A DNA stretch of 64,000 nucleotides from Nordella sp. HKS 07 (GCF_011046735.1 NZ_CP049258.1:7086001-7150000), one strand, 5' to 3'. Positions 33,333 through 43,329 are shown, counted from the first letter of the stretch. The notes: generated from the sequence alone by a model not told the origin. A program made the numbers and translations.

Positions 33333-35486
33333 TTGAATACGCCTGACTCGATGACTGCGCGCCTTTCCCAGACTGCGCCCGCGCATCGTCTCGATCCACT
33401 GCTGAAGCCGCGCTCCATCGCCTTTGTCGGCGCCTCTACCCGCCCCAACACGCCGGGCAACTCGATGATACGGGCGGCGCGGCGCGACGGCTTCTCAGGC
33501 GCCCTCTATGCCATCAATCAGAAATACGATGAGGTCGAGGGCGTCGCCTGCTTTCCGGATCTCGCCGCCCTGCCGCAACGCGTCGACCATGTTGTCCTAG
33601 GTCTTGCCAATGAGCATCTGGAAGCAGGCCTGAACGACGCGATCCGGCACGGCGCCGCGGCTGTAACCATTTTTGCGAGCTGCAACCTGCCCGGCGCCCA
33701 TGATACGCTTGCCGACCGTCTCCAGGCCGTTGCGCGCGAAGCCGGCATCGTCATCTGCGGCGGCAACAGCATGGGCTTCGTCAATCCGCCCCTTGGCCTC
33801 GTCGTCTCGGGTTACATGGCCAGGCACCGCCTGGCGCCGGGCGGCGCCACCCTCATCACCCAGTCGGGCTCCGCCTTCAGCGCGCTTGCCTACAACGACC
33901 AGCGTCTCAAATTCTCGGCTGCCATTTCGAGCGGACGCGAGCTCACCGTCACCACCGCCGATTATATCGACTGGGCGCTGGACCAGCCCGAGACACGCGT
34001 CATCGGCTTGTTTCTCGAAACCGCGCGGGATCCGGAAGCCTTCAAAGCGAGCCTCGCCAAGGCGGAACGGCTCCGTATCCCGGTCGTCGTGCTCAAGGTG
34101 GGCCGCACCGAGATGAGCGCCGCCTTCGCCGCGAGCCACAGCGGCGCCATTGCCGGCGACAACGCCGCCTATGAAGCGCTATTCGCCAAGCACGGCGTGC
34201 TGACCGTCGAGACGCTCGACAGCCTCGCCGCCAATCTTCTGCTCTTCTCGACTGTCAAACCCGCCGGCCAAGGCGGTCTCGCCAGCATCCATGACTCGGG
34301 CGGCGAGCGCGAAATGGTGGCCGACCTCGCGACGAAGCTCGGCATTCCCTTCGCGCGCATCAGCAAGGACACGCAAGACCGCCTCGCCCGCCATCTCGAC
34401 GATGGGCTGAAGCCCGACAACCCGCTCGATGTCTGGGGCACCGGACGCGACTTCGAAACTCATGTCGAAGCCTGCCTTGACGCGCTGGTCGATGACCCCG
34501 ACACCGCCATCGGCGTGATGTTCGAGGACATCCGCAACGGTTCCTATATCACGGAAGGCTTCACCGCCGCCGCCATCCGCGTGGCGAAACGCAGCGCGAA
34601 GCCGGTGGCGCTCGTCACCAATTATTCCGCCCTCGATCACCGCGACGTCGCGCTCAAGGTGACCGAGGCGGGCGTGCCGGTCATCGACGGCACCGAGGAA
34701 GGCCTTGGCGCCATCCGCAATCTCCTCGCCTTTCGCGATCACGCGCCGGTTGCGCCCTTGCTCCGTCCGGCGAACCCCAAGCGCGATCAATGGCGCAGCC
34801 GTCTCGTCAAGGGCGCATTGAACGAGAGCGAAGGCCTCGCTCTCCTGGCCGACTACGGCATCCGCGTGCCCCGCCACTACAGGGCGGAAACTCTCGAAGA
34901 CACTCTCGCCGCTGCTGGCGCCATCGGCTTCCCGGTGGCGCTCAAAACGGCGGCGCCCGGCATTCAGCACAAGAGCGACCCGCAGGGCGTTTTGCTGGGC
35001 TTGCGCAACCAAGACGAGCTCCGTGCGGCCTATCAGGACATGGCTTCGCGCCTCGGTCCCGCCGTGCTCGTCGCCGAAATGGCGCCCAAGGGCGTGGAGA
35101 TCGCTCTCGGCCTCATCCGCGATCCGCAATTCGGCCCCTATCTGATGGTCGCCTCGGGCGGCATTTGGATCGAGGTGCTGAAGGACCGCGCCGTCGCCGT
35201 GGCGCCGCTCGATCATAGGTGGGCGCAGCACCTCATCGACAGTCTGCGCATCCGTCCCCTGCTCGACGGCAAGCGCGGCGCCGCTCCGACGGATATCGAC
35301 GCCCTCGCGCGCGCGATCTTGAGCCTCTCGGACATTTCCGGAGAGCTCGGCGATCTCATCGCCGAGATGGACGTCAATCCTTTGATCGTTTCCGCATCGG
35401 GCGCCTTCGCCGTCGATGCGCTCGTCGTAACACAGCGCTTCCCGCCGAAGTTACCCGGCTTTGGCGATAAGGAAGCGCGCAATTAA
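33333..35486 (+). CDS. NDP-forming acyl-CoA ligase/acetate-CoA ligase-type protein
   Basis: A TTG at 33333 sits five bases after GGGAGGA and is the best-supported start (717 residues); an ATG at 33351 is the alternative. The order is a CoA-binding Rossmann domain (RSIAFVGASTRPNTPGNSMIRAA), a succinyl-CoA-ligase-like domain with GNSMGFVNPP and the phospho-His motif AASHSGAIAGDNAAYEALF, and a C-terminal ATP-grasp domain (GFPVALKTAAPGIQHKSDPQGVLLGL, GVEIALGLIRDPQFGPYLM). Such proteins make acyl-CoA from acids, or the reverse with NDP. It is followed by an acyl-CoA dehydrogenase, so it probably activates an acid for beta-oxidation-like breakdown. Its last 16 codons lie in a repeat A-like hairpin. 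Confidence 0.85.
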   Translation: MNTPDSMTARLSQTAPAHRLDPLLKPRSIAFVGASTRPNTPGNSMIRAARRDGFSGALYAINQKYDEVEGVACFPDLAALPQRVDHVVLGLANEHLEAGLNDAIRHGAAAVTIFASCNLPGAHDTLADRLQAVAREAGIVICGGNSMGFVNPPLGLVVSGYMARHRLAPGGATLITQSGSAFSALAYNDQRLKFSAAISSGRELTVTTADYIDWALDQPETRVIGLFLETARDPEAFKASLAKAERLRIPVVVLKVGRTEMSAAFAASHSGAIAGDNAAYEALFAKHGVLTVETLDSLAANLLLFSTVKPAGQGGLASIHDSGGEREMVADLATKLGIPFARISKDTQDRLARHLDDGLKPDNPLDVWGTGRDFETHVEACLDALVDDPDTAIGVMFEDIRNGSYITEGFTAAAIRVAKRSAKPVALVTNYSALDHRDVALKVTEAGVPVIDGTEEGLGAIRNLLAFRDHAPVAPLLRPANPKRDQWRSRLVKGALNESEGLALLADYGIRVPRHYRAETLEDTLAAAGAIGFPVALKTAAPGIQHKSDPQGVLLGLRNQDELRAAYQDMASRLGPAVLVAEMAPKGVEIALGLIRDPQFGPYLMVASGGIWIEVLKDRAVAVAPLDHRWAQHLIDSLRIRPLLDGKRGAAPTDIDALARAILSLSDISGELGDLIAEMDVNPLIVSASGAFAVDALVVTQRFPPKLPGFGDKEARN
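35433..35481. repeat. Degenerate repeat A first hairpin forming the 3' coding end of the acyl-CoA ligase gene
   Basis: The segment starts CAGCGCTTCCCGC and ends GCGATAAGGAAGCGCGC. It aligns without gaps to the first hairpin of repeat A, with outer arms GCGCTTCC/GGAAGCGC kept and about eight substitutions over 48 positions. Some inner changes keep pairing (AAGTTACCCGGCTTT). It is in frame and encodes the last residues QRFPPKLPGFGDKEARN. The second hairpin of repeat A is absent. Confidence 0.75.
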
Positions 35487-35501
35487 GAAACAGAGGAAAT
35501 C

Positions 35502-36671
35502 ATGAATTTCGAGCTGACACCCCGGCTCAAGGAGCTTTCCGCACTCGGCCACAAATTCTGCGATGAGGTCCTCGTGCCTCTCGAACAGATTGCCGACGAG
35601 CATGGCGAATTGCCGATGGACCGGCGCGATTCGGTAAAGGATCAGGTGCGCGCCTGGGGCCTCGCTGGCATCAATCACAGCAAGGAGCATGGCGGCCTCG
35701 GATTGACGATGCTGGAGCAGACCGCCATCGAGGAGCAGCTCGGCCGTGTCACCAACGGCCTGTGGAGCTGCGTGTGGCGCCCGCCCGTCAGCCTCAGATT
35801 CGGAACCCCCCAACAGATCCATGACTATCTGGCGCCATCTTGCGCCGGCCATCGTCGCGGCTGCTTCGCCATCTCCGAGGAAGGTGCGGGCTCCGATCCG
35901 CGCCAGGTCAAGACCACCGCCACGCTCAAGAACGGCAATTGGCAGCTGAACGGTGAGAAGTGGTTCGTCACGTCCTACAACGCCTCGGACTTCATTATCG
36001 TCCACGCCCATGTCGACAATGACCCCGACAAGCCTACGCTTTTCCTCGTCGACAAGCCGGCCCGCAATCTCGTGCATCTCCGCTCGCCTAAATTCATGCA
36101 CAATTTCGCTTTCGACCATGCGGAATTGCGCTTCGACGACGTGAGCGTGCCGGAAGACCGCATGCTGGGCCAGATCGGCCAGGGCTTCGAGCTCACCAAG
36201 GATTGGTTCGTCGAGGCCCGCCTGCAGATCGCTTCCCATGCGCTGGGTGCCGCCATCCGCGCGGCCGAGCTCGCCAATGACTATGCGACGACGCGCCATC
36301 AGTTCGGCCGTCCGATCCGCGACTTCCAGGGTGTGGAATTCATGCTGGCCGACATGGCGGTCGAGATCTTCGCCACCAAGACGATACTCTATCGTGTCGC
36401 CTGGGAGATCGACAACGGCCTCGACCGCAAGCAGATCCATGCCCATGCGAGCGCCTTGAAGCTTCATTCCTCGGAAATGGCCGGCCGCGTCATCGACAAG
36501 GCGCTGCAGGTGCTGGGCGGGCGCGGCTATATGCGCGAGAATCCGGTGGAGCGTCTCTATCGCGACATCCGCGTCGATCGCATCTGGGAAGGCACCTCCG
36601 AGATCCAGCGCGTCGTGATCGCCGGCCAGATCCGCAAACGCGGCCTCGGTGTCTTCAGCGAGTGGCTGTGA
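35502..36671 (+). CDS. Acyl-CoA dehydrogenase
   Basis: This 389-residue FAD enzyme has the family order: an alpha-helical N-terminal domain (LGLTMLEQTAIEEQLGRV), a beta domain with FAISEEGAGSDPRQVKTTA and NGEKWFVTSY, and a C-terminal helical domain with TTRHQFGRPIRDFQGVEFMLADMAVE and LQVLGGRGYMRENPVERLYRD. The C-terminal RIWEGTSEIQR is the region of the flavin/substrate site. It would oxidise an acyl-CoA made by the ligase encoded 15 bases upstream, passing electrons to ETF. The specific substrate is not evident. Confidence 0.9.
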   Translation: MNFELTPRLKELSALGHKFCDEVLVPLEQIADEHGELPMDRRDSVKDQVRAWGLAGINHSKEHGGLGLTMLEQTAIEEQLGRVTNGLWSCVWRPPVSLRFGTPQQIHDYLAPSCAGHRRGCFAISEEGAGSDPRQVKTTATLKNGNWQLNGEKWFVTSYNASDFIIVHAHVDNDPDKPTLFLVDKPARNLVHLRSPKFMHNFAFDHAELRFDDVSVPEDRMLGQIGQGFELTKDWFVEARLQIASHALGAAIRAAELANDYATTRHQFGRPIRDFQGVEFMLADMAVEIFATKTILYRVAWEIDNGLDRKQIHAHASALKLHSSEMAGRVIDKALQVLGGRGYMRENPVERLYRDIRVDRIWEGTSEIQRVVIAGQIRKRGLGVFSEWL

Positions 36672-36714
36672 CGATGGCGCGCATTCTCACTGATACGGAA
36701 GCCAATAAGCAGCT

Positions 36715-38064
36715 ATGATGACTATGAAGAAAAACGGAACCAGCTCGTGCTCTACTGACGCAGCGTTCACGAGCTCCTCTCTGCCGCAAAGCCTGTGGGC
36801 GGCGACCGCCACGGCACCCGCGGACTACTCCCGCCTGTCGGAATCCGAGACCTGCGATGTTGCCATCATCGGCGCCGGCTTCACCGGCCTGAGCACCGCG
36901 ATCCACCTGGCTGAGCGCGGCCACAAGGTCATCGTCCTCGATGCGGCCGAGCCGGGCTGGGGTGCCTCGGGGCGCAATGGCGGCCAGATCATCACCGGCC
37001 TCAAGCACAATCCTGACGACCTCATCGCCGCTCTCGGCGACGAGATGGGCAATCGCGTCATCCGCGCCATGGGTGGGGCCGCCGATCTCGTCTTCTCCCT
37101 CATCGACCGCTACGGCATCGACTGTCACGCCCAGCAGAGCGGCTGGATCCAGGCCGCCCACGGGCCGAAGCCCTATGAGGATCTCGTCGTGCCGCGCTGC
37201 CGGCAATGGCAGGCGCGCGGCGTCGATGCCCGCCTCCTCGATCGCGCTGAGATTTCGGCGATGATCGGCTCGGCGCCAGAGGCCTATTTTGGCGGCTGGT
37301 TCGATCCGCGCGGCGGCCTGCTGCAACCCTTGAGCTACGCCCGCGGCCTCGCCAAAGCGGCGCTGGCTGAGGGCGCGAAAGTCTGCGCTCGCAGCCCCGT
37401 TTTGTCCCTGTCGCGCGACGGTGATCACTGGATCCTGAAGCTCGCGCAGACGGCCATTCGCGCGAGGCAGGTGGTGATGGCCACCAATGCCTATACGGGC
37501 GACCTGTGGCCGGGCCTCGCCCAGACGGTGATCCCGGTTTCGAGTTTCCAGATCGCCACAAGACCGCTCGACGAGAAGACACGGGCGCGAATTCTTCCGG
37601 GCGGTCAGGGCGTCGCCGATACGAGACGCCTGTTGCTCTATTTCCGGCTCGATCATCAGGGCCGCTTCGTGATGGGCGGCCGTTCGCCGGTCGACGACAA
37701 TCCGAGCAAAGCCGATGGCGCGCCGCTTCAAGCCGCGATAAGGCGCCTGTTCCCGATGATCGATCCGAGCCATATCGACTATGTGTGGAGCGGCAAGGTC
37801 GGGATCACCAGGGACTCGCTTCCGCATCTGCATCTCTTGGGCCCGGGCCTCATCGCAGCACTTGGCTGCAACGGCCGCGGTGTCGCCATGTGCACCATGA
37901 TGGGCAGGATCATCGCCGATCTCGCTTCCGGCGTGGCGCCGGCCGATCTCGCCTTTCCGGTGACGGTGCCGAACGCTTTCCCGTTCCACCAGTTCCGCAA
38001 AATCGGGGTCTTCGCGATGAGCCAGTATTATCGCCTGCTCGATCGACTGGAAGCCGGCTTGTAG
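36715..38064 (+). CDS. FAD-dependent amine oxidoreductase (DAO fold, PuuB-like)
   Basis: The 449-residue protein carries a Rossmann FAD motif at about residues 46-75 (CDVAIIGAGFTGLSTAIHLAERGHKVIVLDA), followed at once by GWGASGRNGGQI, the signature of the PuuB/gamma-glutamylputrescine oxidase group. The C-terminus has MGGRSPVDDNPSK and the second flavin contact LGCNGRGVAMCTMMGRIIADL. It likely oxidises a secondary or primary amine in the cytoplasm. It lies 43 bases after the acyl-CoA dehydrogenase and fits a polyamine-related pathway. Possible starts are the ATGs at 36715, 36718 or 36724. Confidence 0.8.
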   Translation: MMTMKKNGTSSCSTDAAFTSSSLPQSLWAATATAPADYSRLSESETCDVAIIGAGFTGLSTAIHLAERGHKVIVLDAAEPGWGASGRNGGQIITGLKHNPDDLIAALGDEMGNRVIRAMGGAADLVFSLIDRYGIDCHAQQSGWIQAAHGPKPYEDLVVPRCRQWQARGVDARLLDRAEISAMIGSAPEAYFGGWFDPRGGLLQPLSYARGLAKAALAEGAKVCARSPVLSLSRDGDHWILKLAQTAIRARQVVMATNAYTGDLWPGLAQTVIPVSSFQIATRPLDEKTRARILPGGQGVADTRRLLLYFRLDHQGRFVMGGRSPVDDNPSKADGAPLQAAIRRLFPMIDPSHIDYVWSGKVGITRDSLPHLHLLGPGLIAALGCNGRGVAMCTMMGRIIADLASGVAPADLAFPVTVPNAFPFHQFRKIGVFAMSQYYRLLDRLEAGL

Positions 38065-38186
38065 ATGACTTAATTCCTGTACACACAACCCAACATCGTA
38101 GTAGCAGAACCAATACGTAGTCCTAGCGACTACACGCAAGATTCGGTAAATATCGGAGGAATCGTCCTACTTCAACGGAGCGGTAT

Positions 38187-40720
38187 GTGATCAACTTCGA
38201 CAAGCTAACGCGGCCGACCTCAACCTCTGCCCCCTTAGATCCCGTTGAAATATTCAAGAGAACACCCAATCTCAAAGACGCACCAAACGACTTATGGAAA
38301 GGTCAAGCAGAAGCGCTGGCGAGGTGGCATAACAACCGTGATGCGAGCGATAACGCTATTATCCTAAACACGGGCGCTGGGAAATCGCTTGTCGGTATTC
38401 TAGTAGCGCAAAGTCTAGTAAACGAGCAAATTGGCCCTGTTGTATTCGCATGTAGCACAATTGATCTCGTTTCTCAGACATCTAGAGAGTGCGATCGAAT
38501 TGGAATAAAATACTCAACTCGCATACAGAAGGAATTCAGCAACGACCTATTTGAAACGGGTCGTGCGTTCTGCATAACCACTTATCAAGCGCTTTTTGCA
38601 TCCATAAGCACATTCAAGGGACAGAACGCCCCCAAGTGCCTTATTTTTGATGACGCTCATGTTGCTGAAAGGCTCATACGGGACTCCTTCACTCTGAGCA
38701 TTTCGAAGCACAAGTTTCCAGATCTGTTCGACAAGATTACTCAGATTGTGAGGCCCGAGTTCCAAGCCTTAGGCAAAGGTGCGCATCTGAGCTACATCTT
38801 GAGTGAAGTAGGACAACAATCAGTCACTCTTTGTCCGCTGGCCACATCACACCGCTGTCGAGAACAAATAATTCAAGCCCTAAAGGATGCAAACTACAAA
38901 GCTAGCTCCTTGTTCTTCCCCACCGTCCAGCTTTACGAACACCTTCACTATTGCGCCATTTTTGTCTCCTCCACTCACATAGAGATTACGCCCCCGTTCA
39001 TTCCAACTGGCGTCTTTCCGTTTCTCGGCGAAGGAGTACGTCGAGTGTATTTGTCGGCAACCTTGGAATATGAAACTGATTTCGTTCGGGGGTTTGGAAG
39101 AAAAATTCCGAATCCTATTGTGCCAGATAATGATGCTGGCAACGGAGAGCGGCTGGTTCTGCTGGCAAGTGATTTCGATGAGAAGTCGACTAAACTCTCT
39201 GTGGCAAAATCGATCTTGGCTAAGCGGAAACTGCTAATTTCGGTCCCATCATACACCAGGCCAAAGCCTGGGAAGAAACTGCAACGCCTCCTGATCAGGC
39301 CACATTCAGCCAGCAATTGAACAACTTCAGACAGGCGAGCTCCGGAGCATTCATTCTCGTGTCCAGAATTGATGGCATCGATCTCCCGCAAGACACATGC
39401 AGAGTTATGATTATCGATGGCGCCCCATCCGGATCCAGTTTAATGGAAAAGTACCTACTCTATCAGTTGCAACTAAGCAACTTATTCTCAACAAAACTGG
39501 CAGGACGAATAACACAGCTTCTTGGCCGCATAAATCGAGGGCGGAGCGACTACGGCGCATTTGTCATTTATGGCAAAGACATCAACGTCTGGATCAAGCG
39601 TGAGGCTAATATCGCTCTTTTGCCTCCGCTGATACGTAAACAGATCATTCTTGGTCAGTCCTTGCAGAAGGATATTGGGAAGAGTAAGTCGAGCGATGTC
39701 GCCGGACTTGTGGACCAAGTCTTGGCACGTGACGAGGGATGGCTAAACTTCTACCGCGACACCATTGATGGGCTAGAGGTTTCGTCGGAAGCGCTAGACA
39801 GAGTGCGCAAGCGCGAAGCGACCCTTGCAACCTCAGCGATTGCGGAATGCTCATTCATGACCAGGTTATGGCAAGAAGATATTGAAGAGGCGCGAAAAGC
39901 CCTACTAGATGTCCTCGATAGCACGGCTATTGCGGACGCGCGATTGGCCGGATGGTATTCGCTTTGGCTTGGCATGACGTACGATGTTCAAGGAGACACT
40001 GAAACAGCTATAGCTCATTACAAAAGAGCGAGATCACGCTTATCTCACTGGCTCAATATCCCATTCCGAAGCGATGGTGATTTGCAAGCCACTAGGGGCG
40101 ACCCCAAAACAAAACTCCAGGAACAGTTACTTACAATAAACCACCATGGCGCTCAATCGTTAGGCAATTTAATTACGAAGCTACGTGGCCAAGCAAAAAT
40201 ACTAAGGGATCAAGGAGCCTCTTCAAACCAACATGAAGAAGCCCTCCGAATGTTTGGCGAGTTGATGGGCTTTAGCGCTAGCAGGCCAGATAATGAGGTG
40301 GGCGCCGGGCCGGATGTAATGTGGCTAGATGAACATACAAAGTACATGATACCTTTTGAGATGAAAACCAAGAAGGATGCGCCAGCCAACTATAAGAAGG
40401 AAGATGTTGGGCAAGTCCACAACCATCAACAATGGCTAAAAGACGAATATCCCGAACACAAATGCGAGGGGGTACTGATAGTTGGCCCTCCTGGTACCTG
40501 TAGTAAGGATGCAAGTCCCTCCGACGATATCTTTTTGGTGGAGACCGCCGTAATTGTTCACCGGATGGAGGAATTTGTAGCCAAAATAGAGGACACAAGA
40601 GGTCGAACAGTCATCGAGAGATGGACAGCGTTGAATGCGTTCGGCGGTCTACCAGAATGGCAGTTAGACGGCTGGTTTAAGGTACTTGCACAGGCCCCAT
40701 TGAAGGCGCTCAGAACTTGA
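38187..40720 (+). pseudogene. SF2 helicase with C-terminal PD-(D/E)XK nuclease, one frameshift; putative defence gene
   Basis: A GTG at 38187 follows ACGGAG. The 5' part encodes helicase motif I NTGAGKS (residues 61-67), motif Ia VFACSTIDLVSQT, motif II DDAH (155-158) and motif III YLSAT. The 3' part encodes motif V SRIDGIDLPQDTCRV and motif VI LLGRINRGRSDYG. A C-terminal nuclease motif follows: GAGPDVMW, then IPFEMKTKK and EDVGQVHNHQQWL, i.e. D...ExK of the PD-(D/E)XK fold. The two parts are in different frames. At 39259-39261 ACCAGGCCAAAGCC lacks one G: with AGGGCC the frame would read SYTRAKAWEE and run straight on. The joined protein is about 840 residues. G+C is visibly lower than in neighbours (about 46-48% by eye), so it was acquired. 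Helicases of this family occur in anti-phage islands; activity is not shown. Confidence 0.75.
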
Positions 40721-40769
40721 GCGCGCTCCTAAGCCACTAGGCCGCAGATACACCATCTTATCTCTTCGA

Positions 40770-41310
40770 CAGCGCTGTCGGGTTATGGAAATCACCACTC
40801 CCAATAATCACGAAGCCTGTAACATCTCGGGAAAGACGCTCTCCTCCGCCGGAGCACCGCGCATAGGCGAGGGCCTCGTCGCGCAGTGGATCGAAGCGGG
40901 CGCGCAGAATGACGGCCGGCGCCGCTCCCTTGATGCGGACGCGAACAACGGCGAGACGCCAGTCGGTCGAATCGTGATCCGAATGTGGTTCCGGCGATAC
41001 CGCGCATAGAGTTCGCGGGTGAGGACGCATCCTTCCGCCACCTCGCGAAGCGAAAGATAGCTCGCCGTGAGATCGGGGCAGGGATAGATCAACTCCTGGT
41101 GCCTGAAACGCTCTCCACATTCGCCGTGCCGATTGGGCGCCGCCACAACTGTCGCGATATTGGCACCCGCGTGGTCGGCGATTAGCGAGAAGCGATCTCG
41201 TGGAAGACCGAGTGCTTCGCATGTTCGATGAACCAGAACGTGGCGGCGAGCCCGAGAAGTGTGAAGCGGTTTTCAGGCAATCCGATGCACAAACGGAGCA
41301 TCGTAGCGAC
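40770..41310 (-). pseudogene. Decayed HSL/GDXG-type alpha/beta-hydrolase (esterase) remnant
   Basis: Read on the minus strand with frame changes, the region gives pieces in the order of a hormone-sensitive-lipase-like esterase: LPENRF...AATFWFIEHA, then EALGLPRDRFSLIADHAGANIATVVAA, then QELIYPCPDLTASYLSLREVAEGCVLTREL, then a piece with AVILRARFDPLRDEALAYA. The nucleophile motif GDSAGG has become ADHAGA, so the Ser is lost. The HGGG part expected upstream is missing. At least two frameshifts separate the pieces. It fills the gap between the helicase-nuclease gene and the PQQ dehydrogenase gene. Confidence 0.65.
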
Positions 41311-41361
41311 GGGTTCGAAGCCGCCTTCGGACATTCCGGATGCGCAACGAGGCCGACTATC

Positions 41362-43308
41362 TCAATCAGGCAAGGTGAAGGCTACGATCTCGTCGCTCAC
41401 CCTCGGTGTGAGGATCGAATTGCCGCCTGCGGTGAACACCACATACTGCTTGCCCTTGTACTGATAGATTGCCGGCAGGGCGACGGCGGGAGCCGCCACC
41501 AACGCCTTCCACAGGACCTCGCCGGTCTTCACATCAAGCGCCCGCACCATTGAATCCATCGAAGCGCCGATGAAGATCAGGCCGCTCGCCGTGATGGCGG
41601 GTCCGCCAATGGTGATCGTTCCCCAGGATTCGGGCATATAGAATCCCCATTTCTGGACCTGGCCGAAGGGCCGGTTCCACAAGCGCTCTCCCGTCTTGAG
41701 ATCATAGGCCGCGATCGTTCCATAGGGCGGTTTCCAGCAAGGCATGCCGAGCGGGTTGAGGAAGGTCGTCAGATTGAGGCCAAAGGGTCCGCCCGACATC
41801 GGAAACAAGCCGCCCGTTTCCGATCCGCCGCTCGCCGCCTTGTCGTAGTCGGCGCGCGCCAGCAGCTGATAGATCTGTACGGCGCTCGAGCTGTTGACGA
41901 TGAATATCTGGGTCTTTGGATCGACCGCGCCACCGCCCCATTCGGTGCCGCCGATCGTCGCCGGATAGATGAGCGAGCCTTCGAGGCTGGGCGGCGTGAA
42001 ACGGCCCTCATAGCGCAGTTTCTTCAGCGTCCGGCTGCAATAGCCGAAGCTGGCCAAGTCAGCGAGATCGAATATCCCCGGCCATTCATCTTCAGTGACC
42101 GGTTTCGGCAAAGCGACATAGGGTTGGGTCGGCGCCGCCTTCTCGCCGGGAACGGTCGAGGCCGGCACCGGGCGCTCTTCGATCGGATAGACGGGTTCGC
42201 CTGTGCTGCGATCGAGCACATAGAGGAAGCCCTGCTTCGAGGTCTGGACCAGCGCCGGTATCACCTTGCCGTCCTTGCTGATATCGACCAGCGTCGGTGC
42301 CGCGTTGGTGTCGAGATCCCAGATGTCGTGATGGACGAGTTGCCGGCTCCAGATAACCTTGCCGGTGCCGACATCGAGAGCCGTCACCGAGGTGACGATC
42401 GGCAGATCATTGGGATAGGCGCCGCCGAAGAAATTCGGGCTCGGCGAGCTGACCGGGATATAGAGGATGCGCCTCTCGCGATCGACCGACATGCTCGCCC
42501 AGACATTGGCGGTGCCGGTCTTGGGCGCGATGTCGGGCGGCAGTGAATGGAATGTCCAGCGCAGGGCGCCGCTGCGGGCATCGAGCGCATAGATCGTGCC
42601 CGGTGAATCCTGGCTCTCGGCCCAGTCCTTACCGGCCCAGCCGACGAACAGGTAATCCTCGAATACGGTCGGCGGCTGCAGGATCGACAGCGGCCATTTG
42701 GCATTCTGGGTATTCCATTGGTTGATGTCGACCACGCCATTGCTGCCGAAATCGGCGCAGGGCGCACCCGTATCGGCATCGACCGCATGAAGCTTCGCAT
42801 CCATCGTCCCGATATAGACACGCTTCTGGCAGGCCTGGTCTGGGACCGGCGCATCAGCCTGCCAATAGGCCACGCCACGATTCTTGAGATCGGGCTGCGT
42901 CAGCGCCTCGAGCGTCGATTTGGTGTCATAGGTCCATTTCACCTTTCCCGTATCGGGCTCGAGCGCGAAAATGCGATAGAAGGGAGTTCCGAGATAGACC
43001 GTGTCATTGACGAAGAGCGGCGTTGCCGACCACACCGTCGCCGGGATATTTGGAATCTTGCCATTGGCGTCGGGCTTCATATGCATGCCGGTGGGCGGCG
43101 GCCCGCCGGACGAGACATCGCCCGTATGTGTGCGCCAGGCGACTTTCAGCTTCCCGACATTATCCGGTGTGATTTGAGTCAGCGGTGAATATTTCTGCGC
43201 CGCGAGATCACCGTTGAACGTCGTCCAGCCATCCTCGGCATGAGCGCGAGTGCCGACCATCGCGGCAACGAGCAAACAGAGGCAGACTGGTAGCGATCTG
43301 GTCCACAT
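41362..43308 (-). CDS. Periplasmic PQQ-dependent dehydrogenase (quinoprotein, glucose dehydrogenase-like)
   Basis: This 648-residue protein has a signal peptide (SLPVCLCLLVAAMVGTRAHA) and an eight-bladed PQQ propeller. Blades show the tryptophan-docking repeats (DGWTTFNGDLAAQKYSPLTQI, LDARSGALRWTFH, LDVGTGKVIWSRQ, YDLKTGERLWNRPFG, LDVKTGEVLWKALV). The sequence pattern KYSPLTQITPDNVGKLKVAWRTHTGD is close to the periplasmic domain of membrane glucose dehydrogenase (Gcd) rather than to methanol dehydrogenase. The N-terminal five-helix membrane domain of Gcd is absent. A small membrane protein is encoded just upstream and may supply the quinone contact. The sugar or alcohol substrate cannot be fixed from sequence. 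Confidence 0.85.
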   Translation of the reverse strand: MWTRSLPVCLCLLVAAMVGTRAHAEDGWTTFNGDLAAQKYSPLTQITPDNVGKLKVAWRTHTGDVSSGGPPPTGMHMKPDANGKIPNIPATVWSATPLFVNDTVYLGTPFYRIFALEPDTGKVKWTYDTKSTLEALTQPDLKNRGVAYWQADAPVPDQACQKRVYIGTMDAKLHAVDADTGAPCADFGSNGVVDINQWNTQNAKWPLSILQPPTVFEDYLFVGWAGKDWAESQDSPGTIYALDARSGALRWTFHSLPPDIAPKTGTANVWASMSVDRERRILYIPVSSPSPNFFGGAYPNDLPIVTSVTALDVGTGKVIWSRQLVHHDIWDLDTNAAPTLVDISKDGKVIPALVQTSKQGFLYVLDRSTGEPVYPIEERPVPASTVPGEKAAPTQPYVALPKPVTEDEWPGIFDLADLASFGYCSRTLKKLRYEGRFTPPSLEGSLIYPATIGGTEWGGGAVDPKTQIFIVNSSSAVQIYQLLARADYDKAASGGSETGGLFPMSGGPFGLNLTTFLNPLGMPCWKPPYGTIAAYDLKTGERLWNRPFGQVQKWGFYMPESWGTITIGGPAITASGLIFIGASMDSMVRALDVKTGEVLWKALVAAPAVALPAIYQYKGKQYVVFTAGGNSILTPRVSDEIVAFTLPD

Positions 43309-43329
43309 CGATTGGGTCCTTCCCTTCGA

